DNA of 64,000 bases from Littorina saxatilis (GCF_037325665.1 NC_090254.1:18527134-18591133), one strand, 5' to 3'; positions 12,090 to 24,632 are shown, counted from the stretch's first letter. The notes: generated from the letters alone by a model not told the origin. A program made the numbers and translations.

Positions 12090-13140
12090 TTTCAGGAGGT
12101 TAGCGTGGTAGGTCTTGGACTTCTTGCCGACATTCACCTTGTAGTCGTTGATCCCTACCACGGCCTCAACCTCATATGTGCCTTTCCACTGCATCAGTAG
12201 TTTGTTGTGATCAGTGGGAAGCAGTATCAGCACTTAGTTACCTGGTGTAAACTTCCTGTTTACGGCTTTGCGGTCGTAGTAGTGCTTTCCGCTATCCTGA
12301 GACTTTCTCAAGTTTTCTCTCGCAATCTCGAGAGTCTCCTCCAGTTTCTCTCGCAACTCAAACACGTACTGGTAACTGTTCTTCACTTCAGGTGTGTCCA
12401 CATCTTTCGTCCACAATTCCTTTAGTATCTGCATCGGGCCTCTCACGGTCCGCCCGTACATCAGCTCGAACGGGGAGAATCCAGTGGACTCTTGTGGCAC
12501 CTCCCTGTATGCAAACAGCAAGGCATTGATGTAGCGATGCCACTGCCTTGGCTGCTCACTGCATAGTTTCTTCAGCGTGGACTTCAGCGTCGCATTGAAT
12601 TTTTCGACCAGCCCATTGCACATCGGGTGATAGGGTGTCGTAGTCAAGTGACGAATGCTCAGCAGCCTGTTGACCTCTTCCATGCATTCAGAGACAAACT
12701 GTGTCCCCAGGTCTGTGAGGATCTCTTCAGGAACCCCAATTCTGCTGAAAATGTCCACAAGTGCCTCGGCAACAGTCTCGGTGTCAATTTTCTTCAGAGG
12801 CACGGCTTCTGGGTACCTGGTTGCATAGTCTACCAGGGTCAGTACCCAACGATGACCCGCTTCACTTGGCGGTTTGATCTCGCCGATGAGGTCAATGGCC
12901 ACCCTCTTGAAAGGTCGGTCGATCAAAGGCATCTTCTGCAACGGTACTTTCGGGACCCTTCCTCGAGGTATGGTTTTCTGGCAAATATCGCACGATCGGC
13001 AGAATCGAGTCACATCTGCATGCAGTCCTGGCCAGTAAAACGCAGCCTGGATTCTGTCCGATGTCTTCTTGACACCCAGGTGACCTCCCATAATAGAGTC
13101 GTGGGCCACCTCCATCACCTGGCGCCTAAGTGGTTGAGGC
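12090..13140 (-). other. Integrase region of the LTR element
   Basis: This region carries a zinc-binding HHCC module (HDSIMGGHLGVKKT with CRSCDICQ, about 12980-13120). It continues with a DDE core (AIDLIGEI, ILTDLGTQFVSECM, NGLVEKFNATLKS, about 12600-12910) and a C-terminal GPY/F-like segment (MQWKGTYEVEAVVG, about 12130-12200). All of it lies upstream of the reverse transcriptase, the reverse of the usual Ty3/gypsy order. Confidence 0.85.
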
Positions 13141-13599
13141 ACCATAACTTGACGTAATGGCTTCCCACCCTTGACTCTCGCGTGCTGGAACACTCTGTAC
13201 AGAATCTTGGCCTTCACTTCAAATTGCACAGTGCCTTCGCCCTTAGTCATCTCCTTGACAGGACGACTCCTGTACTTTGTTAAAGTCGAATCAGCTTCCT
13301 GTAGCTGAATCAGCCGATCCCTGTCCACGACAGCAGTTGCAGAACTGTTGGTGACCCTGAGTGGCGTAGTTGTTTTGTCCTTCTTCGCCTGGGCTCTGGT
13401 CGTCACAGCGCTTACAACCTGCGGCTGGTCGCGGCGATGCACAGTTGCTCTGTCATCTCGTAACAGTTCGCTGATATCTTCATTCGCGAATGGCAGTGGG
13501 TCTTCCTCCTCAACAGCAGGCTGAGCTGCGCCCATTCTCCATTCGACATCAGGGTCATCAGGACGTCTCGCACCCCCAATGTTCCCAATTAATAGATCG

Positions 13600-13850
13600 T
13601 ACAAGGGCTTCTTCTGGCAGACGGCCTCAACTTCTCCGGTGAAGTATGGAGTATCGATCTGGATTTTTACCACTGGTGCCTTCACGCATTTGCTGTCAGC
13701 CATGAGCGTCCACTTGAAGTCACCAGTGAACTTCTCTGTTGGCACCAGATCCTCTTTGACAATGACTCCATTGCAGCCCGAATCTCTGAGAACAGTCACT
13801 TCCTGCTTCTCAACAAATCCCTTCGACACGGGCATGTTCGACACTGACAC
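13600..13850 (-). other. Protease region of the LTR element
   Basis: A retropepsin-like active-site block (VLRDSGCNGVIV, about 13755-13800) lies between the gag zinc knuckle and the integrase. Part of the Gmr1-like element. Confidence 0.6.
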
Positions 13851-13989
13851 AGCTGCGCTGGCGACGACAGAGATTGACCTGCCATTGGCGAGTAGAAGCT
13901 GGCCATCAGATATACATTCTTCCACGTCCGATGGTGTAGCCACTTGCTCGGCAGCCCTTGGAAGTATGACGCTGCTCGCACATACTTGT

Positions 13990-15115
13990 TGGTTCGAGCC
14001 ACTCGTTTGCCTCTTGTTGTCGTAATATCTCCGTCGATGTTCTTGCGCTTTGTCATTGACATGTCCGTTATTTTTCTTTTGGGGACAGTTGGCGACTCGG
14101 TGACCCTTGGCATTGCAATGGAAACACGTTATGTTCTGCCCTTCATTGGATGATGGTGCGGACTCAGTTTGTCCCTTGGCAGGTTGGTTTCCCTGGTTCC
14201 CGCTCTTCTGGAAAGGTTTTGATGACTTTGACGTCCCCAGGGTCCTTCCATGAGCAATGAGATAACGCTCAGCAGCATCAGTAATGTCCTTCAAACCCCG
14301 CAGTTTTTGCTCTTCCAAGCGGGTCGCCAGGTCCTTCGGGCAGGCATTAAGGAACTGCTCCTTCACGATCAAGTCCCGCAGACTCTCGTATGACTGCTCT
14401 TCACCTGATAACTCCACCCACTTCTGCAGGTATGACGACAGGCGCTCCACAAACTGGCTCGGTGTCTCTCCAGACAATGGCTGGCATTCGCGGAAGCGTT
14501 GACGGTAGCCCCTTTCAGTGAAGTTGTAGCAACGCAACAGAGCTTCCTTCAGTACATCATAGTCTCTGGCGTCATCATTTGAGAGTCTAGTATAGACCTC
14601 AAGTGCTGCCCCAGTCGTCGCGCTGCCATCTAGCACTCTCAGCGAACCTCTCGAATCTTGCAAGGTAGCAGTCGATCTGGTCCTTCCCGTCAGCGAATGC
14701 TGGAAGTTTCGGTGCCCTGTGTAGCATTTGCTGCTGGTTATCTCTTTGGCGTGGTGCCTCGTGCTCATTTTGAACACGCACCATTTCTGTCTGAAGCTCT
14801 AAGCGCTTGGTCTCCATTTCTATCTGGAGCTCTAAGCGTTTCAGCTCCATTTGCTTTTCTTCACGCTGCGCTTGTCTTTCTTCACGCTGTGCTTCTCTTT
14901 CTTCACGCTCACGCTGCGCTTGTCTTTCTTTATCTTCACGCTGCGCTTGTCTTTCTTCACGCTCACGCTGCGCTTGTCTTTCTTTTTCTTCTCGCTCACG
15001 CTGCGCTTGTCTTTCTTCACGCTGCGCCAGCAGTCGTGTCTGGGACTCGACGAACTCCGTCAACTGCTTGCCTTTTAGTCCCAGTTCAATTCCTTTTCCC
15101 CAGAACTCAGCCATT
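13990..15115 (-). other. Gag region of the LTR element
   Basis: A strongly charged Arg/Gln/Glu-rich repeat segment (about 14840-15060, built from RQAQREERE-type units and likely coiled coil) is followed by a capsid-like helical region (about 14260-14640). A CCHC zinc knuckle (CFHCNAKGHRVANC, about 14075-14125) closes it. Confidence 0.75.
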
Positions 15116-15599
15116 CTGGTCTTTTCCGGTGCGTTCGTCTGTATTCTTTCACAGCCCCGAACGTAGACGAATGTAGTCTTCTAAAAGAACACAGTCTCTA
15201 CTGCACCTCCGATGCTTCTCTCGTCGCTGTTCACCTTCGTAGACGCAGGCTGCCACCCTCCTCGTCTAACGTGACGGCGCACTCTGCTCACGATACGTAC
15301 ACGACGTACCCCAGTCGTATTTCGTAGTATTAATGCACTAGCTCCGCGACGAAGTCCGTCTCGTCCAAACGGTAGCTTACCTCTGTAATCCCGATACACT
15401 CCGGCGTCGCTCACCGTACCGAGCTGCGGCGATTACCAAACTCTTCACCAGTCACACCGAATCCACGGTTCCGTAGTCTCAATACTGATCCCTCAGGATA
15501 CACCCGATTGATGGCTACCTCCTGTGACTGTCTTGACACTGGTCCTTGTTACTGGAAAACCCTTGGCGTTAAACGTAGATCCTTGGCTTGGCCCCCAAT

Positions 15600-16139
15600 T
15601 GTTACACGACACTTGAGATTGCCACAAGTTCTCAAACGTCGTATAGTTGTGTTCTTTTATTCTACGTCGCCCGTCTTCGCAGCAACAGAAAACAACTCGT
15701 CAAATTGAGTTCGAGGATTTATTCAGCATTCAATACATACAACTGCACAACGTAGCAGAACCCAAATAGAAGCTTTTTTAACATTCAAATCGCGCTGGCA
15801 TATATAGTAAATACTCAATCTCGAGAATATTCCAGACCGAACACGATACAACTACATTATACGAGCCGTGCATGGACTAAACTAGCGACATTCTCTATGA
15901 CGTACATCAAAAAGCGCCGACGCACTTAATCCGAACGAACGCCACGAACTCACGACTAAAACAGCATGGTAAACAACTTGTTTTGACAGGACTAGAAAGT
16001 TCACCTGCATTCTCGTCCAAGCATAAATATTGTGTTTACAAAATATAATATCGGTACTTTCCCACAAAATACAAATAAGTCAACTACATGCAACACACAA
16101 AACTGAACCAAAGCTCAGCAACGGTAGCGTTTCCTAACA
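15600..16139 (-). repeat. 5' LTR of the Gmr1-like element
   Basis: 540 bp, two differences from the other LTR by eye (near 15662 and 15907 in this copy). The sequence just inside (minus strand TGGGGGCCAAGCC, about 15585-15597) is in the right place for a tRNA primer-binding site; I did not identify the tRNA. Confidence 0.9.
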
Positions 16140-16495
16140 CACTGTCACAAACATGTGAAGAGAGAGGATGGATACACCTCCCCTACAATAGAAAAGGGCA
16201 CCACCTCCCACTTCCCCCGAGACCCATGAGCCTGTTGCGTCGCTTGCCCACGGTCAGCAGCCGCATCTACTGGGACAAGGTAGTCTGTCAGTGTGGCAAG
16301 ACTGGACACCTCACACACGTGTTTGAAGGTTGTGACACTCTCAAGGAAGAGATGTCTAGTCTCATCCGCTACAGAAGGGAGAATGCTCTCAGTCTGGGAG
16401 ACTTTCTCCGCCCACACCCATCACTCGGAGAGAAACCGATGATGGTCTTGGTCACCAATCTGTTCACCTCAACTGTTGCGAGCTGGTTCTAGTGT
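16140..16495 (+). pseudogene. LINE ORF2, C-terminal end (after the LTR insertion)
   Basis: Continuation of the LINE interrupted at 9899; the first five bases are the duplicated target. It encodes the C-terminus beyond RNase H, with a cysteine/histidine cluster (CQCGKTGHLTHVFEGC, about 16289-16336) that recalls the zinc-binding tail of RNase H-bearing LINEs. It ends at a stop near 16492. Apart from the insertion, this part of the LINE frame is open. Confidence 0.7.
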
Positions 16496-17030
16496 GCTTG
16501 CAGCAGACCCAGCACAGCACAGATCCACCGTTCTTTTATTCACAGTTATGATAAAGACATTGTTCTAAGGTCAAAACAAGTCGAAATTTTGGCGCTGTGA
16601 GCTCTTTCTGGCCTGCTTCTGTTGCCGCAGCATGCGTTTGGTCTGTCTGATGTCATCCTGCAAATTAAAGAAAAACATTGTATTTATTTTCGTCCTGTGA
16701 TGTTTTTAATCATGTACTTTGTTGTTTGTTTGTTTGTTGTTTCTTGCTGTTGATGTTGTTGTTGATGATGTTGTTATTGTTGTTGGAGGTGGTGGTGTAT
16801 ATGTGTGTTGGTGTGTATGCGCGCGTGTGCGTGTATGCGCGCGCGTGTGTGTGTGTGTGTGTGTGTGTTTCGGGAGGGGGGGGGGGGGTTGCGAAAACGT
16901 GTTATACACAGAAATCACGCATTGATACCAGAATAGTAACAGGTTAATCAATGTCACAAAAACAAAAGCTTGCAATACATTGTACCTTTAAGACAATCTG
17001 AGACGTACATTTTATCAGACTCATTTTGAA
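16496..17030. other. LINE 3' flank and GT/G-rich simple repeats
   Basis: About 180 bp of possible LINE 3' UTR, then (TTG)n/(GT)n with GC interruptions (16730-16869) and a G run (about 16875-16888). No gene. Confidence 0.6.
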
Positions 17031-19100
17031 TTGCTGCGGGGTTGTTTCTTTGGTTGTTCTAGTTCTTACTTTTGTCTTCTACTTTATTTTCTCATCTTCT
17101 TTTTCTTATTTTTGTTGCGACGGCTGTTTCATCGACAGCTGACCCCCCCAAACACACACACACACACACACACCACACCACCCGCCGAGTCTACCTCAAT
17201 CGCACTAGGTAAAAAAAACCCATTAGTTTCAGAAATACATCGTTTCGCAAGTTCAGTAGGCTATTAATCAAGCTTAATGAAAAAGCTTCTTAACATCTTC
17301 ACAGGTCAGGATGACCTTCAACATGAACTTTTCTCTGCGTCAAACAACAATCAAGAATTAAAGAAGAAGACGAAGAAGACGAAGAAGAACAAAAAGTACA
17401 ACAAGAAGAAAGACAAATTAAGGCACGCGAGAAGGGTAAAACGGGATCGAGCTATCCTAGTAAGTTGTCTGGATACGAGAAGATCGCATTACCCAAACGA
17501 CTTCCCGCCCTGACATATAATATTCCACGCCATAGGAGGGGTAGGTCGCATTAAACATTTATCCAATCACATCCGTCTTCCGTAATGGCGAAGAATCTTG
17601 ACGCAACATGTTCCTTTCTTTTGTGGTGTCAGTCAAGTCAACACTGAAGTGCAGCTTTCAAATCAAAGAGAAAAGTTCAAATGAAAGTAAACCTGGGAGT
17701 GTTTGTCCGTCGTTTATAACTACACTGTGCTTCACTGCTTCCTTGTTGGTTCGTTTTCCAGTCAAACACAGTTTGATTTGTTCATATTAAATCTGAACTA
17801 AGACCCAAGGATCAAATGACCGTCCGTGGTTCATAACTACATTCTGCTTTGATTGCTTACTGGGTAGTTTGCTTTTCACGTGTGTTCACACAAAGACTGC
17901 GGATTAAATGACAAGACAAGCACGTCCAGACGAGGAGAACGGAAAGACAGAGAACACGAGACAGACAGGCGGGCAAGCTCTTTACACAAACACATGATTC
18001 CAAAAGCCAGTACAACTGAAGAGTCCTGTTCAGACAACATAAAAGAACGAGTTTAACCATGACGGATTCCGTGTGTGAAAGCTCTTTACAAAAGCCATGA
18101 AGAGTCATGTTCAGACCAAAACGATCAAACAAAATCTCGCTTGCAAGGCCAAAGTTTTTTTTGTCTTCTGACATCTTTGTCAATATGCAATGAAGAAATT
18201 CCACTCCTGTGCACAAAGAGCAGCCAGGCTGCACTGTTAAAGGCACACTCCTTCTCGTGAAAACAGCTCGACTGACCATCTCAAATCTAGCCAGGCTGCA
18301 CTGTTAAAGGCACACTCCTTCTCGTGAAAACAGCTCGACCAACCATCTCAAATCTAGCCAGGCTTTTACATCGGGGAAGACCATATAATTGGTAACATAC
18401 CAACAATCAACACCCTGACTGATGCTTGTTAGGGTGAGTTGAGATTTGTGTATGAACTAATTTCTTTAACACAAATAGTGTCAAGAAATATTGATACATT
18501 CGTCACGATTTCATAAAAAAATCTAAATAATTCTGCTGAAATTTCCGTGAACAATTAACAGACGTAAAAGCTGTTGGAAGAAAACAAGAGCGAAAACGTG
18601 TGGCCGGATATGCATAACAAAACTCCGAATCCTTGCACAGCCAATCGCTGTATTGTGTGTAAAACAGTCTCCAAATATGGTTTAACTATAACCACAAACA
18701 CAGTTAGGCAACTAGAGCTAATCCTTCAAGCATCAAACGCAGCAGTGAGTGCACGAAGTTCTCCCCAACATGGCCTCTATGGCTTCCCATATAAAATAAC
18801 CATACAAATGTCTTTCGTGCATGCAATGTGGCCATCAACTTTGGCAGAATCTCCAAGCATGGTCACCGGAGTCTAAAGCAGCAAGAGAACGACTGTGGGG
18901 CCCTTAAAATATAGATTCATAAGCTCTTAACGACCGTTCGAGAAGACCTTTAAACAGAGTTTTAACTTATTTGTGTGAGGACCTATAAATACAGATTTGT
19001 CAACTCTCATCGACCTAACAAGATAACGGCAATGAAAAGGTACTCACCAAAACACGAACAATAAAAACACGAATAAGGACAGCCCAGGTGAAAAAGTACC
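17031..19100. other. No recognisable gene; CA tract and ~70-bp direct duplication
   Basis: A CA tract lies at about 17150-17172. A direct duplication of about 70 bp (18219-18285 and 18288-18357) shares 'gcactgttaaaggcacactc'. Short open frames, including 100 codons at 18574-18876, have no recognisable motifs. Confidence 0.4.
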
Positions 19101-19103
19101 ACA

Positions 19104-19200
19104 TAGTATACTATAGTATAATGTACCGTGTACTATAGTACCATTTTCAATGTACTATAGTCTACTATAGTAATTGTACCATGTACTATAGTATCATATG
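19104..19200. repeat. TAC/GTA-rich palindromic tract, left
   Basis: Dense short palindromes (ACTATAGT, GTAC, TATAGTATACTATA). A related longer tract lies at 20405-20660. Confidence 0.7.
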
Positions 19201-20404
19201 GCCACTAGTTCCCAATTCCAGTGGGGGAGCTTGTTTATTTTATCTTGTCAGCGAGCCGCGCGGTGATAAATCCCAGCCGCGTAAACATTGCAGCCAAGGC
19301 AAGAAGAAGGGGGAAACTCGGGGACTTTTTCTACATTTATAAAGGGTAGGGGGAAGCAGACGACAAAATGTACGCCATCTTGTTATTCAGTTGCCAGGTT
19401 GGAAACCTAAAAGTTTGGACTCGATTTGCTTGTTTTTTCATTATATTGATATGTACAATTATTCATATTGCAAAGTATAACATACTACAATCCCTTCAAG
19501 CTAAAAATGTAGTGTAAAACTGAAGGAACTTGTACTACAGCACTACAAACACAAATTCAGTATAGTTAGAGAGTATTTTACCTGCGTTTGGATTATGATG
19601 TTGTTGTTGCAACATTTAAAGCGTGTTCGATGTTTCTGACGGAATCATTAGCGTTTGAAAACAAAAAAGCCTCGGTTTACCAAACCTTTCAGAAAAATGG
19701 CTTAGAAAACGAGGATAGTGTATTTTTTGCAAATTTACTGAGACTATTTCATTACGACAACGACCGGTATCGGACATTCGCTTTGAGGCAAACAAATTCA
19801 CTCGTTGCCGCCAACTTCATGCATGGCTTTCCACCCTCCTCAGCCAAGCTAGTGTGCATAGGCACACGCAACACACACCACTTCGTAACACACTTCGCGG
19901 CTGTATAAAAGTGCATATATTTGCCTGGAGATAATGAATTACCAAACATCACAAAAAACAAGTTTAGAAACGCTGCTAGCATGAGCAGGTTCTAGAGGGT
20001 TAACAGTTTTAAGTTCTGCAGTAGTAATTAAGTCGCCAAACAAAGAGTTTTAAGCTGGGGGGGGGGGGGGGGATGTTACACTGGTACGAAACCTGTGAGT
20101 GTATGAGTAAAGACGAGCGCACAGACAACATAATATTAATGAATTCGATTTTATTTCAATTAAAAAAAAGTCTTAAGATGAGGGGCCTGTTAGATTTTAA
20201 CCCATCTTGTTTCTGCCAAGGCCTAGTGTAACATAAACGCAGCGCGCCGACGGTCGGTGGGGGGGTGGGGGCTTGCCGCTATCGGGTTGTCCAAGACGCA
20301 TGCCGCGAAAAGATTCCAGGCCCCGATAAGAGTAACAGACCACTTTGTTTATAATAGTGAATTTGGCTCCTCAAGAAGAAGTTATCGCCATATGACATTT
20401 CATA
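19201..20404. other. Spacer between TAC/GTA tracts
   Basis: Contains a 106-codon open frame at 19588-19908 with no motif I recognise, and a G run at about 20058-20073. It may be the interior of a foldback element whose ends are the two tracts; unproven. Confidence 0.3.
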
Positions 20405-20660
20405 TTACTATAGTATACTATAGTAAATGTACCATGTACTGTAGTACATACTGTAGTACATGGTACTGTGTACTATGGTACTTTTCTTGAATGTACCATG
20501 TACTACAGTAGTATTATAGTACCTAGTACTTTGTACTATGGTACTTTTTAGTGAATGTACCATGTACTATAGTTTTACTGTAGTACCTATATTTCTTTGT
20601 ACTATGTTACTTTGGTCTGTAGTACTCCTGTATAGCATACTGTGGTACAAGTACCAAAGA
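20405..20660. repeat. TAC/GTA-rich palindromic tract, right
   Basis: Repeats of 'gtaccatgtactatagta' type, partly inverted relative to one another and similar to 19104-19200. Confidence 0.7.
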
Positions 20661-20797
20661 AGCGTAGCAAATACTAGCATGTTTGTATTACTTTTAATCA
20701 TTTTTAAAACAACTTTTTCAGGTATTAGGTAAATAAAAGAAAACATGTTCCATCAGATATTTTCATGCAAGTTTATGTTTACTCTGTGTTTTAGACC

Positions 20798-20923
20798 CTT
20801 TGTGTGTGTGTGTGTGTGTAAATTGAACTCTTTGTTTCGGATGACACAAGACATTTTTTTACATTTTCCAATTGCAAGTAAAAATTGATATAAATTCCTG
20901 TTGAGATAGTTTGTACACACACA

Positions 20924-20982
<59 letters not shown>
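20798..20982. repeat. (GT)n and (AC)n microsatellites
   Basis: A short GT tract (20798-20819) and a longer AC tract (20911-20982). Confidence 0.9.
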
Positions 20983-20986
<4 letters not shown>

Positions 20987-20989
20987 TCT

Positions 20990-22740
20990 CTCAATCGTAC
21001 AAATTAAAAGAGTAGAAGTTCTTTTCTGCTTCCCCACAAGATTGTATTGAACTGGCATTGTTAAAATTACATTCTTTGTTTAGAAATTATGTTCAAAACA
21101 ATAATATTTTCAAAACATGATTCTTGTTCTCCTCTGAACATCATAATTATGTAACGAAATCGCCTTACATTAAAGTGACTTTAACACTGAAATTCAATAT
21201 GTATTAGAGAAAATAACACCGATTAAAGATCATTTCCCTATAATGTTAACGATTCACAAAGAAAGAACATGTATGGCCATTAGTAAATGACAAATGATGC
21301 ATGAAAGTTGAAACATATTGAAAATAAGAAACATACCAACCCAAATGGCAGATTATTTAAAAGAAATGACAAAATGTGATTGTGAAGAAACCGACATTTT
21401 CTCCGTGTACACTTTGCACAATAACAGTTAGTAATTAATCACCATTTCTAATGTGATAAATGACAATAATCATGTGGATTGTTTTTGATAAATGATTCCT
21501 TACAGTTACACTTGTTAAAATATTATTCAACACACACAAAAATACAAAAGTCATGTTAGTTATGAGATAAATACACATATACAATTACCACCATTTCCTC
21601 TCTAAACAGATATGTTGTACTTGTTAAAACAAAGCAAAAGTAACATTATGAATAAAGCATGTCAATGAAATGATTAATATGGTGATTGTATTTTTATTTT
21701 AGTCGACTATGATTGGCATTATTATCACAGAGACCATAAAACAAGACTTAAAAAAAAAAAAATCAAGTCTGACAAGATGGGGGTGATTAACTAATATTCC
21801 ACAGCCTTTCGAAAACTGTAAGATTTAATATCAGCCACAATGGAAAATTGAGAGAGAGAAAAAGAGATATAGAGGAAATCTGGCATTTATGATAAGTTAA
21901 TGAAAGGAGAAGGAATTTGTATTGCATTATTTCAAGTCCTATCCTAATGTGCTATTTTTTAGAAGCATACAATAATTTACCGCAATTATTTAAAGCAGGT
22001 ACAAAAGCATTATTTTATTTGTGAGTTTAAAAAAAAAGAGGAACCTGAGGAGCAATCTAGCTTGACTAAATCTTGGTAGCCGTAGGTTGCATCTGCTACC
22101 TAGCACAGATGTGACCTTGAAAATGAACAAAAAGGTATGTAATGTAAATTGTATGTTTTTGACATTAGACGCAGATAATTTACCCGAGTTAAAACAGAAC
22201 AGGATCACACTTTGTCCTTGAAACTTAACATGGGTTGAGTCAGTAGACTTTTACCATACCTCGAGGTATATTAACCCCAATAGTAATTGAATCAAATATT
22301 TTAATTCATAAAAACAATTTAAATATCAACGTTCTACTTTTGCCATTTTACTACCTTAACATACACTACTAAATCATATCACAGATTCCTTAATTGATGA
22401 AAACATAAAACGAAAGAGCTGATCGATATAGCCCCTTATGTGCACATTATGTGTATCATATGAAGATGTGTCAAAGTAGAAAGAAAAGGTATGTCTCGGT
22501 CTGTCTGTTTCTATGATTCACTCACTCACACACACACACCCTCCATGAACTCCACATACCATCAGCTAAAAAATAAAAACAAAACAATTCAACAATTTAT
22601 AAAGTTCTAACATTTCAAGGTAAGAGCATGTTTGCTGATTTTTCTCTCCTTTGTGGATAGGTTTTGATACCAACAACAGTGACTTGGAACACTACTCATT
22701 GAACACACAAATTAGTAAATGTTTTTGTGGGTGTGCATGA
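20990..22740. other. AT-rich stretch without recognisable features
   Basis: No coding frame, terminal repeat or RNA gene is seen. Confidence 0.4.
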
Positions 22741-22743
22741 AAA

Positions 22744-22766
22744 CACACACACACACACACACACAC
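22744..22766. repeat. (CA)n microsatellite
   Basis: Short CA dinucleotide tract just upstream of a dispersed repeat. Confidence 0.9.
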
Positions 22767-22804
22767 TCCACCCCCACTACAGTCACAGCCTTCAGAATTT
22801 TATT

Positions 22805-22990
22805 TATATCTTTCTTTCTTTATTTGGTGTTTAACGTCGTTTTCAACCACGAAGGTTATATCGCGACGGGGAAGGGGGGGAGATGGGATAGAGCCACTTG
22901 TCAATTGTTTCTTGTTCACAAAAGCACTAATCAAAAATTTGCTCCAGGGGCTTGCAACGTAGCACAATGTATTACCTTACTGGGATTTTG
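22805..22990 (+). repeat. Dispersed gastropod-type repeat
   Basis: Contains 'tggtgtttaacgtcgttttc' and 'gaaggttatatcgcgacggg' and ends in 'cttgcaacgtagcacaatgt'. I remember this as a common gastropod dispersed repeat; not checked. It abuts the 3' end of the CACTA transposase gene. Confidence 0.5.
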
Positions 22991-22991
22991 T

Positions 22992-24632
22992 TTATATGAT
23001 TGGGAGAAGATTAACAACATATTTTACATTATCTCTACTGCTAATGAACACACATTTATTTTTAACATCTGTAGCTTTACACATTCTCAAGTGCCTTCTC
23101 TCATGAAAAGACAGGAAAAAGTCTGTTGTGTCAACATGGTTAGAGAAATTATCAAGCTGTAGTACAGCTGGCACTAGACTATAGTAAACAATCATTAAAT
23201 CCTGTTGACCATCATCGTTTATGTCAATTTGAATTATCATAGAATGGATTGCACCTTTTTCTCCTGTGTTTGTTGAAAAATAAGAATTACATCGTTTAAA
23301 ATCAGTGGAATAAATCAAAGTTGTGTAAAGTAAGTTATTGATGATGCATCTTGAAATATCTAAGAAGTAATTTTGAGTGGGCCCATACACATGCTGTTCT
23401 TGTTCTGTTAGGGATCTATAGGATGCGGCTTTACTTAGAATAATTATTTTTTCAGTCAGGTGATACGAACACTTAGTTTTGGTACATTTGCCAGTGAGGG
23501 TCTTCCACGTACTAGTTATATCCTCATTACAACTTTTGACCCAAAGGTTTAATTTTTTCATGATCAAAAAGCGCTGAGCAATTTGCATTGGCACAGCTCT
23601 CGTTCCGTTAAACAAATGAAACAATCTTCCAATAGCATCTTCAAACATAAAAGAGAAAAATCCACAAAGCGGACCCCAATCATGAACAGCTCCGAGCAAA
23701 TGTATCAAAATATAGACATTGTACGACACATGAACGACACCGTACAGACGAGGCACCTGCTGTACGAAAGAAACAAGCCAAAGCTTAGTGGTGTTAATGT
23801 CCTCTATGGAAACAGAATTTTGCAACAGCAAATGAATGGAACACACAAACAACATCCAGTGTTTCCAGAGTCGTGTTGGCAGAACTCCCTTCAGGAGAAC
23901 AGGAGAGAGAAACAACCATGCTCTCCATTCGCATGCTTTCCAGTGCAAGCGATCAGAAAGTTTCCGTGGTACCCTACCAATTTCATCTGGAGTTTTCAAG
24001 TCAATCAACTCATCATCAATGGATTGTTGTGCTGCCTCAGGTATGTGAAGTTCTTCCGCGGTTATTCTGCCCATCACACCACAAGCCAGTCATCTGTTTT
24101 GTCACACCCAGACACACACTATGCATGTACTCAGGAGGCACACCTTTCACAATATCAAACCCAGGGAGCAGTATCAAAGGAGAGGGGCCTTTCACACCAC
24201 ACACACTGTCTTCAGTACTGTCAAGAACTGTCTCTACGTGTTGCATGGTTTCCTGGTGTGTGCGTTCATCAAAGGTGTTGGCAGGTGTGATGGGATAGAC
24301 ACGTGCATGACCGCGCCCATCACCTGGGTGTGTGCAGTAGCCACAGCCATGTCGACCATTGAACTGCTTGAAGTTTTGCAGCATAGCTCTGGGTACTGCA
24401 TCACATACACAGATTGCTGCAAACACATTGGATGAATGCACAACACCATGTTGATTGTTTGTGTGCTGAGTTGTTGCGTTTGATCGATGAAAGGTTTAAG
24501 AAATGTGTCCATGCGTGGTTTATTCTTGCTGAACCAGAGTGTGTGCAATATTACATGTTCCTGCCTGTCTGCGTGTGGAAGTTCATTGATTGTGCACATA
24601 AGGGGCCATATACAGACACAGCAGACGAAGAA
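22992..24632 (-). pseudogene. CACTA/EnSpm-like transposase, central and C-terminal part
   Basis: Translated pieces match the general pattern of animal CACTA/EnSpm (Transposase_21-type) proteins as I know them. From the N-terminal side they show INELPHADRQEHVILHTLWF and MDTFLKPFIDQ (about 24500-24590), FKQFNGRHGCGYCTHPGDG (about 24340-24400), GVKGPSPLILLPGFDIVKG and EYMHSVCLGVTKQM (about 24080-24200), then WGPLCGFFSFMFEDAIGRL and NGTRAVPMQIAQRFL (about 23560-23690). The long final frame (24077-22992) is open, but the reading frame shifts near 24435 and near 24070, so this copy is broken. The gene continues upstream beyond an inserted repeat at 24633-25424. Confidence 0.65.

Larger units (their letters stand above)
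9900..16139 (-). mobile_element. Gmr1-like Ty3/gypsy LTR retrotransposon
   Basis: A 6.24-kb element with 540-bp LTRs, a 5-bp target-site duplication and gag, protease, integrase, reverse transcriptase and RNase H regions on the minus strand. The RT and integrase are Ty3/gypsy in character, yet integrase comes before RT. That is the order of Ty1/copia elements and, within Ty3/gypsy, of the Gmr1 group known from fish and other deuterostomes. The two LTRs differ at only two positions by eye, so the insertion is recent. It looks nearly whole, with at most a couple of interruptions in the coding region, some of which may be normal read-through or frame changes for the family. It sits inside a LINE in the opposite orientation. 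Confidence 0.9.

Noticed and set aside
12627-14153. Plus-strand open frames inside the LTR element
   Set aside because: They are antisense shadows of the gag-integrase region and have no domain of their own.
14658-15176. 172-residue hydrophobic plus-strand frame resembling a membrane protein
   Set aside because: It is the reverse complement of the Arg/Gln/Glu-rich gag repeat; the hydrophobicity is a by-product.
19588-19908. 106-residue open frame as a gene
   Set aside because: No recognisable family, no start context or splice signals, and it lies between degenerate palindromic tracts.
23583-24298. 235-residue and 141-residue plus-strand frames
   Set aside because: Antisense to the CACTA transposase, whose minus-strand motifs are recognisable.
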